Program-made: the position numbers and the translations under genes
In this document: positions 1 through 4,334 of the stretch, piece by piece
Position numbering within the stretch: the stretch's first letter is position 1
Layout of the letters: each line of letters begins with the position of its first letter
NCBI GenBank assembly: GCA_031411495.1
Contig: JANOBD010000152.1
Coordinates: 1 to 5,441 of the forward strand
DNA from: JANOBD01 sp031411495
GTDB lineage: Bacteria; Planctomycetota; Phycisphaerae; Tepidisphaerales; Tepidisphaeraceae
Direction: 5' to 3'
Length of the DNA stretch: 5,441 nt
Notes under the pieces: model-generated
What the model saw: only the letters and a program-made list of their open reading frames with translations
The model's database searches: none
Told to the model about the DNA's origin: nothing

Positions 1-1290
1 GCGCCTCTGGATCACGAAATAATCAATGTTGGTGCCGCTGCCATTCCACTGCAGAAGTAGTCCGTTGTTAGAGGGCGTCCCGGTCAATCCGTACGGCGCT
101 GTCGTACCTGGAAAATATGCCTTCCATTGGGTGAAGGCCGAAACATTGTTTGAGCTGTAGGCACGTACGCGGAAGGTCGTGACGCCATCGAGCGGAAGGC
201 CAGAGATCTCTTTGCTCGTCGAGCCGGGCGCCACATCGACGTACTCTGTGCCCGTCGGTTTGTTGACCTCGATCGTGAAGCCAGACTCACTTACCGAGTT
301 GCGCGTCCAATTGAGCGTCACGGTCGAGCCGTCACCGCCGCCGGTGGTGATGAAAGGATTAGTCGGAGCGGGCAGCACGGTGACGGCCCATTCCTTGTTC
401 GTCGTGCTGACAAAACTGCTGGTGCCGGAGTTCCAAGCGCGCACTCGATACCAGTATTTCGTGCTCTCCGCCAAGCCGCTTTCGCTCCACGACGTGAATC
501 CCGTCGAACCGAATCCCGCAGATTGCCACTGCGAGTAGGTCATTGAATCGATCTGATCAAAATCGCTGCCGTTGGTGGAGCGGTAAATGCGCAGATCCGT
601 CCACGTCGTCGAGCTCGGGATGTTTCCCCAGCTCAAATTGATGGAGTGCGCACTTGCAGCATCTGCGATCAGTTGAGTGAAGCTCGTTGGTGGCTGCGAG
701 AGAGAGGTGCTGTATTTTTGTGCGAGAATCAGCAGATCGTCGAAGTTGACTGCGCCGTCGTAGTTGGCGTCGCCTTGGGAAAACGTTTTCCCAGACGACC
801 CGTAGTTTTGCGTAAGAATGAGCAAGTCATCAAAATTGACGGCGCGATCGCGATTGAAGTCGGCGTTCAGAAAAAAGAAATCGAACTCATGATCCGTGGA
901 GACGGGCCGACCTGTCGTTCCACCAAACAAGGTGGCCAAGTATTCGCCATCCGGCAGCATTCCATTCGGCGTTGTCGAAAAACGTAGTGTCGCTGACGTT
1001 CCAGGGGTTCCATAGACAGTCGAGGTGACATTCGAGGCAGTGGTGCCGTTACGCAGCACGAAGTCACCGATATCAAACGTCGAGGAAACGTCTTCACTGA
1101 AATCGAATCGCAACTGCTGCTGCGTCGAGTTGGTGTCGAAAATGCTTTGCGTCACGTTAGCCAGATACTGGCGCGACTCGATTCCCTCAACGATTGGAAA
1201 ACGGTTCGTCGAGGAAACACCTGAGATGCGGCTTACGATTCGATCAATACAGCGATGAATGACGCCATGAAAACGAGATGCGCGACGCAT
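1..1290 (-). CDS. Planctomycete-type surface/secreted protein with LEPR-like motif, Ig-like domain, dockerin pair and FN3 repeats (partial, C-terminus outside window)
   Basis: The frame is open for 430 codons from ATG 1290 to the left edge with no stop. The start is supported by GGGAGG (1300-1295) four bases upstream and an in-frame TAA a few codons before it, with no other start between. Residues 1-30 are basic, and VEGIESRQYLA (34-44) resembles the planctomycete LEPR-XLL N-terminal motif. Residues about 45-138 look like a bacterial Ig-like domain (LRFDFSEDV, LPDGEYLATL, ending FDFFFL). Residues 141-194 form a dockerin-like pair of calcium loops: D144-N146-D148-N152-D155 and D174-N176-D178-N182-D185, each followed by LLIL. 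Fibronectin type III domains follow at about 200-305 (INLSW, YWYRVRAWN) and 308-388 (VTLNW, TTFRVRAY), with a third starting near 398. No classical hydrophobic signal peptide is visible. By family it should be exported and act in cell-surface adhesion or assembly. No catalytic domain lies within the window, so a specific function cannot be given. Confidence 0.88.
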   Translation of the reverse strand, partial: MRRASRFHGVIHRCIDRIVSRISGVSSTNRFPIVEGIESRQYLANVTQSIFDTNSTQQQLRFDFSEDVSSTFDIGDFVLRNGTTASNVTSTVYGTPGTSATLRFSTTPNGMLPDGEYLATLFGGTTGRPVSTDHEFDFFFLNADFNRDRAVNFDDLLILTQNYGSSGKTFSQGDANYDGAVNFDDLLILAQKYSTSLSQPPTSFTQLIADAASAHSINLSWGNIPSSTTWTDLRIYRSTNGSDFDQIDSMTYSQWQSAGFGSTGFTSWSESGLAESTKYWYRVRAWNSGTSSFVSTTNKEWAVTVLPAPTNPFITTGGGDGSTVTLNWTRNSVSESGFTIEVNKPTGTEYVDVAPGSTSKEISGLPLDGVTTFRVRAYSSNNVSAFTQWKAYFPGTTAPYGLTGTPSNNGLLLQWNGSGTNIDYFVIQRR

Positions 1291-1294
1291 TCGA

Positions 1295-1300
1295 CCTCCC
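1295..1300 (-). promoter_or_regulatory. Shine-Dalgarno site of the surface-protein gene
   Basis: GGGAGG on the minus strand lies four bases before ATG 1290. It supports that start and is one of only two purine-rich sites of this kind in the window; the start codons of the plus-strand operon mostly lack one. Confidence 0.6.
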
Positions 1301-1347
1301 TGTCGGTGACAATCTTATTGCGGAAACCCGAAAAACCCTGATGGGAC

Positions 1348-1378
1348 GAAATACTGCCGTCCAAAATCCCAATGTCAA
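1348..1378 (-). promoter_or_regulatory. Possible promoter of the surface-protein gene
   Basis: A perfect TTGACA hexamer (1378-1373) is followed after 19 bases by TATTTC (1353-1348), about 58 bases upstream of the ATG. The -35 matches the housekeeping sigma consensus, but the -10 is poor and the spacing long, so this is only a candidate. Confidence 0.25.
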
Positions 1379-1390
1379 ATTCGGCAGCGC

Positions 1391-1406
1391 GAGATTTTGA
1401 AATCTC
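1391..1406. repeat. Perfect 16-bp inverted repeat in the intergenic region
   Basis: GAGATTT-TG-AAATCTC has 7-bp perfect arms and a 2-bp centre. It lies just upstream of the candidate promoter of the surface-protein gene and before the recombinase remnant. The spacer is too short for a stable RNA hairpin, so it is more likely a dimeric protein-binding site, such as an operator or a centromere-like ParB site. No second copy was seen in the window. Confidence 0.5.
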
Positions 1407-1427
1407 ACCAAACGTTAATTTCCGTGA

Positions 1428-1709
1428 ACGGGTCTGAAGTCGAGGGATGAGCTTCGCCTGGTGACTCGCGCCGCAGTGGTCGCCTGGGCGAACGAGATTT
1501 ACGCAGATGGTGCTGAAATCAGGATCCGTCCTCGGCTGTTCTCGTTCTCCTCACTTTACACGCACCTAATCGACCATCGCGCCGAGGAAGCGAATCCCGT
1601 GCGCGACATAAAGCCTCCGCGAGTCAACTGCCAGCAAGGCACCACTCGGGCATTCTCAGCGAACGATGCACGTGTGCTTCTGGGCGCTCCGAACCCTAAC
1701 AGAATCTAG
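1428..1709 (+). pseudogene. Decayed tyrosine recombinase/integrase, N-terminal core-binding part only
   Basis: The frame from 1428 to the stop at 1707-1709 encodes a recognisable integrase N-terminal (SAM-like) segment: LVTRAAVVAW, then SSLYTHLIDHRAEEANPVRDI, then PPRVNCQQGTTRAFSANDARVLLGAPNP. In intact family members this region lies before the catalytic domain and would continue into the first catalytic arginine. Here the frame stops at once, and none of the R, H-x-x-R or Y catalytic residues can be found in the following 280 bases in any frame. The part expected to read like TIRRKLSALSSLY is altered (RIRPRLFSFSSLY), and a TGA at 1425 precedes the frame. GTG 1461 could serve as a start but would give only 82 residues. 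I take this as a non-functional relic of an integrase that once travelled with the neighbouring module or with another element. Confidence 0.72.
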
Positions 1710-1918
1710 CTTCGGAATCCGGCGGTTCTTCCCGTCGGACTACAAGCGGTCCCTCGCTAACTTGCCATTGCGAAGTAGTCGATCGCCATCCGCCGTCGGA
1801 GGAAGGCTCACGCTCCGAAGCAAATTCCTGATCGATGCGGGGATCGAATTCCTTGAACTTGAGTCGACCCGTGTTCCGCATCGAATGGGCACGCGATCGA
1901 CTTATCCACAGGCGCACA
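1710..1918. other. Non-coding stretch with no recognised gene, containing one DnaA-box match
   Basis: Short open frames exist on both strands, but none gives a recognisable protein and no continuation of the recombinase can be followed. The only clear site is the DnaA-box match at 1902-1910. It probably combines eroded recombinase sequence with the upstream control region of the replication operon. Confidence 0.45.
1902..1910 (+). promoter_or_regulatory. Consensus DnaA box
   Basis: TTATCCACA is identical to the high-affinity DnaA box. It lies 84 bases upstream of the first gene of the replication operon and just before its candidate promoter. It could recruit host DnaA to a plasmid-type origin or act as a regulator site. 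A single 9-mer is expected by chance in roughly 4 percent of windows this size, and no second exact copy was found. Confidence 0.5.
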
Positions 1919-1948
1919 TCGACGATGAGTTTTCTTCCGTGTTACAAT
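1919..1948 (+). promoter_or_regulatory. Candidate promoter of the replication/partition operon
   Basis: TCGACG (1919-1924) and TACAAT (1943-1948) are separated by 18 bases. The -10 differs from consensus at one base; the -35 matches at four of six. Transcription would begin near 1955, giving a leader of about 40 bases before ATG 1994. Overlapping palindromes at the -10 support a regulated promoter. Confidence 0.45.
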
Positions 1949-1957
1949 GTGACACAT
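1941..1957. promoter_or_regulatory. Overlapping palindromes at the operon promoter, candidate operator
   Basis: GTTACAATGTGAC (1941-1953) is an imperfect palindrome with 5 of 6 arm matches. ATGTGACACAT (1947-1957) is a perfect one with 5-bp arms. Both overlap the -10 element and the predicted start of transcription. This is where autorepression by the ribbon-helix-helix protein encoded just downstream would be expected. The binding partner is inferred. Confidence 0.4.
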
Positions 1958-1993
1958 CGGGGCCACACACTTCCTTCGGCCTCCTTTCCTAAC

Positions 1994-2218
1994 ATGAGCA
2001 CCGATAACAAGCGCAAGGCCGCGCCAAAGGCCAAAGGTCGATACTTCACCGGCGTCAGCTTGGAGCCGGAAGTCGTCGCATACGTCGATGAACTCGCCGC
2101 GCGGATGGGACTCAATCGCTCGTTCGTGATCAACACGATCGTCTACGAGTACGCAAAGCTGATGGAGAAGCGCAACCTCAAGCCGCTCTCGGGCAGCATC
2201 GCGTCGATCCGGTTGTAG
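1994..2218 (+). CDS. Small ribbon-helix-helix DNA-binding protein (CopG-like)
   Basis: This 74-residue basic protein has a lysine/arginine-rich tail (residues 5-16). A predicted beta strand follows (RYFTGVSLE, 16-24), then helix A (PEVVAYVDELAARMG, 25-39) and helix B (NRSFVINTIVYEYAKLMEK, 41-59). This is the ribbon-helix-helix layout, in which two strands of a dimer insert into the DNA major groove. Small proteins of this type upstream of a plasmid rep gene commonly act as copy-number or operon repressors, which fits its position 12 bases before the initiator gene and just after palindromes at the promoter. ATG 1994 is preferred over upstream in-frame starts at 1835 and 1925 because the fold begins after it and those starts lie before or within the candidate promoter. 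No Shine-Dalgarno site precedes it. An antitoxin role is less likely because no toxin gene is adjacent. Confidence 0.78.
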   Translation: MSTDNKRKAAPKAKGRYFTGVSLEPEVVAYVDELAARMGLNRSFVINTIVYEYAKLMEKRNLKPLSGSIASIRL

Positions 2219-2230
2219 CGCCTCGCCTCC

Positions 2231-3430
2231 ATGTCCTCTCATTCATTTGTATCCACGACGCCGACTCCGACATTCGCCGGGTTTGCTTCGCCGACCTCGA
2301 ACACGGTCTACACGCCGAATCAATTCTTCGACGTGTGCCTCCGTCATGGTTCGCGCGGATGCATTCGCGTCGTCGCGTTTCTCATTCGACAAACACTCGG
2401 CTGGAGCGATCGGGACGGAAAGCCGCTCCGCGAGCGGCATGCGGTGAACTACAGCGATTTCGAGAACGCTGGCATCGGTAAGGACACGATCAAAGGCGCG
2501 CTGGCAGAAGCGATCGCGGGGAAGTTCATTCGCTGTGTCCGCGAGCCGGCGTCTGCGTCCGCGGGTCTGTCTCCGGTCGTCGGCCTCTATGAGTTGAACT
2601 GGGACGATGGTGCGGAATACATCAAAGACCCGCAGCAATTTAGTGGGTTCTTCGCGGGCGAAGGCAACCGCACCTTCATCCCCAACGACTTTTTCGATCG
2701 GGTCGTACCCCGGGAGACACTTGCGGTGACCAAGGTCGTCGGGTCGGTGATCCGGTTCTCGATCGGCTTTCAGACCAAATGGGGTCATCGTCGTCAGCAG
2801 ATCGCCCTCTCCTATCAGGACATCCAGAACTACGCTCGGGTCGGCAGCCGGGACACGCTCAGCAGCGCGCTCAAACGGGCGCTCGCCGCCAACTACCTGA
2901 CGCGCGTCTCCGAAGGTTTTTTCGATCGCAACGCCGGCAGGCTCAGCGTGAAGGCATGCTACGCCCTGAAATGGCTCAACCAGGGGACATCGGCGCTGAG
3001 CGCTCGGGAATCCGTACCGGCGAAAATCGATCTCGCGAACCCCTCTGAAAACCGAACCGACAGCGCTCGGAAAACCGTACCGGCGAAGCACTCGGGAAAG
3101 CGAACCGACATAGAAAGAACAATGACAAAGAACATCAATAAACAACAGGACGCTGCTGTCGTCTTTGAAGAGTTGAAATCCGCGGGCTTCGACACCCAAG
3201 CGGCGTGCTACCTCGCGAACCACTATCCGGCCGCGCGGGTGATGCGTCAGATCGAACTCCTCGCCGATCGGTCGGCAAGCCGCAACCGTCTGGGACTTCT
3301 GCGGCGGGCGATCGAGGAGGACTGGATCGCGCCGAGCGCGCGTCCAGGGAACTACGGACGTCCGAAGTCGATCGAACGCCAAGGCTTCACCGACCTCGCG
3401 GGCGCGCTCAGGCGGTGGGGAGGTAACTAA
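2231..3430 (+). CDS. Replication initiator-like protein with tandem winged-helix domains
   Basis: The 399-residue protein has two similar halves. Residues 27-125 run from YTPNQFFD through VVAFLIRQTLGW and KDTIKGALAEAIAGKFIR to YELNW. Residues 149-250 run from FIPNDFFDR through VVGSVIRFSIGF and RDTLSSALKRALAANYLTR to YALKW. Each half resembles the winged-helix DNA-binding domain of phage replication protein O and related plasmid initiators. A polar linker (about 251-309) follows, then a helical domain (310-370, with LKSAGFDTQAACYLANHYP and GLLRRAIEEDW) of a kind I recall from the C-termini of plasmid and phage initiators. The expected role is origin binding and recruitment of the replicative helicase. 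The linker DNA carries four iteron-like repeats and an A-rich tract. ATG 2231 lies 12 bases after the upstream stop and has no Shine-Dalgarno site. The initiator assignment rests on fold, context and repeats rather than on a close named match. Confidence 0.75.
   Translation: MSSHSFVSTTPTPTFAGFASPTSNTVYTPNQFFDVCLRHGSRGCIRVVAFLIRQTLGWSDRDGKPLRERHAVNYSDFENAGIGKDTIKGALAEAIAGKFIRCVREPASASAGLSPVVGLYELNWDDGAEYIKDPQQFSGFFAGEGNRTFIPNDFFDRVVPRETLAVTKVVGSVIRFSIGFQTKWGHRRQQIALSYQDIQNYARVGSRDTLSSALKRALAANYLTRVSEGFFDRNAGRLSVKACYALKWLNQGTSALSARESVPAKIDLANPSENRTDSARKTVPAKHSGKRTDIERTMTKNINKQQDAAVVFEELKSAGFDTQAACYLANHYPAARVMRQIELLADRSASRNRLGLLRRAIEEDWIAPSARPGNYGRPKSIERQGFTDLAGALRRWGGN
3003..3109 (+). repeat. 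Four 19-bp direct repeats (iteron-like) inside the initiator gene
   Basis: Copies start at 3003, 3043, 3066 and 3091 with consensus CTCGGRAAACCGWACCGRC; pairs agree at 14 to 17 of 19 positions. Start-to-start spacings are 40, 23 and 25 bases. Copies 1 and 3 sit in one codon phase (encoding ARESVPAK and ARKTVPAK). Copies 2 and 4 sit in another (SENRTD and SGKRTD). The likeness is therefore at DNA level and not forced by protein sequence. Copies 1 and 3 extend to a 26-bp repeat with 24 matches (2999-3024 and 3062-3087). The centre has a short inverted repeat, CGG-AAAA-CCG in copy 3. Likely binding sites for the encoded initiator. Confidence 0.7.
3110..3148 (+). other. A-rich tract beside the iterons, candidate DNA-unwinding element
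   Basis: Of 39 bases, 24 are A and 4 are T (72 percent A+T), with strong strand asymmetry, in otherwise GC-rich coding sequence. It begins one base after the fourth repeat and encodes part of the polar linker (ERTMTKNINKQQ). Next to an iteron array this is the expected place for origin melting. It could also be just a lysine/asparagine/glutamine-rich linker. Confidence 0.5.
3419..3424 (+). promoter_or_regulatory. Shine-Dalgarno-like GGAGGT in the last codons of the initiator gene
   Basis: GGAGGT sits in the Gly-Gly codons just before the stop of the initiator gene. It is 14 bases before the ATG of a seven-codon leader frame and 34 bases before the parA ATG. The spacing is long for either, but it is the only strong purine-rich site in the plus-strand operon and could couple parA translation to the initiator gene. 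Confidence 0.35.
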
Positions 3431-3438
3431 ACAATCAC
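3429..3438 (+). repeat. AAACAATCAC, copy 1 of a 10-mer placed at start codons
   Basis: AAACAATCAC ends directly at the ATG of the leader frame before parA. An identical 10-mer ends one base before the parB ATG (4307-4316). Its position suggests a non-Shine-Dalgarno translation-initiation context or a regulator site. Confidence 0.4.
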
Positions 3439-3462
3439 ATGAATAAGAACCAAATCAAATGA
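3439..3462 (+). CDS. Seven-codon leader frame (MNKNQIK) overlapping the parA start
   Basis: ATG 3439 opens a frame encoding MNKNQIK whose TGA (3460-3462) overlaps the parA ATG (3459-3461) as ATGA, the classic translational-coupling arrangement. It follows the 10-mer AAACAATCAC directly; the same 10-mer lies one base before the parB ATG. Its codons are A-rich, unlike its neighbours. A frame this short could arise by chance, and no protein family can be assigned. If translated, it would deliver terminating ribosomes to the parA start. Confidence 0.35.
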   Translation: MNKNQIK

Positions 3463-4334
3463 GAACCATCAATTCAATTAACGCAAAGGGCGGGTGTGGA
3501 AAAAGTACGATCGCGATGAATCTCGCGGCGGGTCTCGCGCTGCGCGGATTCAGAACGCTGCTCATCGACATGGACCCCCAGGCTCAGGTCACGCAATGGC
3601 TGGGCGCGGGGGACGGGCTGACCCACGAGGGCACGCTGACCGCCGCATTCGTGGGGAACACGACGCTGCGCGAGATCGTCCAGCCGACACCGATCGCGAA
3701 CCTGTCGTTCGTCGCCTCCAGTGAAGGACTGGAAGAGCTCGGCCGGCAGATGACCGACGTCGAGGGGTATTACACCGCCTTCGCATCGATGCTCAGCACG
3801 ATCGCCGAGGACTATGACTTCGCGATTCTTGACAGTCCCAACCAGATCTCGCCCATCATGGAGTCGGCGATCTGGGCGACGGATTTGTTCATCGTTCCCT
3901 TCGAAAGCACCAAATCGGTGCGGTCGTATGCCAACGTCTACAAGCTCATCTATCGCCTGCGCGGGGAAGAGGAGGTTCCGATCCTGCACGTGCTGTCGAA
4001 CCTCAGCCGGCAGGTCGGCTTGCACAACCGCGTCGTGGGCCTGATGGCCGAACACGGCATCGCGCCTGCAGCCGCCGAGATCCGCACGTGCGGCTGGCTC
4101 GCGCAAGTCGATGAGCATGGCGGATCGATCTTTCACTATCGACCCCATAGCAAAGGCGCGGAGGACATGTCTCGGCTGCTTCTGGAGGTGTGTCGAACAT
4201 TGGGCGTAGATGTTTCGTCGATGCCGGTCATCGACATGGATGCCGACCATTTACTACGGACGCCCGTAGTCGCGCCGGTTGAAGCGATCGCAGATTATTC
4301 ATCATCAAACAATCACCATGACCAAACTGCCTGA
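3459..4334 (+). CDS. parA: ParA family partition ATPase
   Basis: This 291-residue protein has the deviant Walker A motif KGGCGKST (10-17), including the signature lysine K10. Walker A' follows as LLIDMDPQAQ (34-43), and Walker B as FAILDSP (121-127). The C-terminal family segment IRTCGWLAQVDEHGGSIF...SKGAEDMSRLLLEV is also present. ParA proteins bind DNA non-specifically as ATP-dependent dimers and move ParB-bound replicons apart. The protein begins almost at Walker A, so it is the short type without an N-terminal DNA-binding domain; autoregulation would then depend on another protein such as the ribbon-helix-helix product. The usual D-x-PP after Walker B is DSPN here. About 45 residues after the core end in a polar Ser/Asn/His tail, which overlaps the parB start by 17 bases. 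ATG 3459 is chosen because family members begin just before the KGG motif. Confidence 0.94.
   Translation: MRTINSINAKGGCGKSTIAMNLAAGLALRGFRTLLIDMDPQAQVTQWLGAGDGLTHEGTLTAAFVGNTTLREIVQPTPIANLSFVASSEGLEELGRQMTDVEGYYTAFASMLSTIAEDYDFAILDSPNQISPIMESAIWATDLFIVPFESTKSVRSYANVYKLIYRLRGEEEVPILHVLSNLSRQVGLHNRVVGLMAEHGIAPAAAEIRTCGWLAQVDEHGGSIFHYRPHSKGAEDMSRLLLEVCRTLGVDVSSMPVIDMDADHLLRTPVVAPVEAIADYSSSNNHHDQTA
4307..4316 (+). repeat. AAACAATCAC, copy 2, just before parB
   Basis: Identical to the 10-mer at 3429-3438, and followed by C and then ATG 4318. It lies inside the end of parA, where it encodes part of the Ser-Asn-Asn-His tail. It supports ATG 4318 as the true parB start. Confidence 0.4.

Noticed and set aside
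179..987. Plus-strand open frames of 119 codons (179-538) and 113 codons (646-987) inside the surface-protein gene
   Set aside because: The minus-strand frame is continuously open and carries dockerin and FN3 motifs through both intervals.
1980..1990. CCTCCTTTCC before the ribbon-helix-helix ATG resembles the 16S rRNA 3' tail (anti-Shine-Dalgarno)
   Set aside because: There is no rRNA context and a short pyrimidine run can arise by chance; nothing else supports an rRNA fragment or decoy.
1835..1993. Longer N-terminus for the ribbon-helix-helix protein from starts at 1835 or 1925
   Set aside because: The extra residues have no family likeness and overlap the DnaA box and candidate promoter.
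2243..3382. Long open frame of 379 codons on the minus strand opposite the initiator gene
   Set aside because: It has no recognisable domains and an Arg/Pro-rich antisense composition. The plus strand encodes clear repeated domains in the same interval, so it is a GC-driven shadow.
3474..4250. Open frame of 258 codons on the minus strand opposite parA
   Set aside because: The plus strand is an unmistakable ParA; the antisense frame shows no motif or plausible start context.
4279..4317. TTG start giving parB 13 extra residues
   Set aside because: TTG is a weak start, the extra residues are unlike ParB, and ATG 4318 has the same upstream 10-mer as the leader frame before parA.
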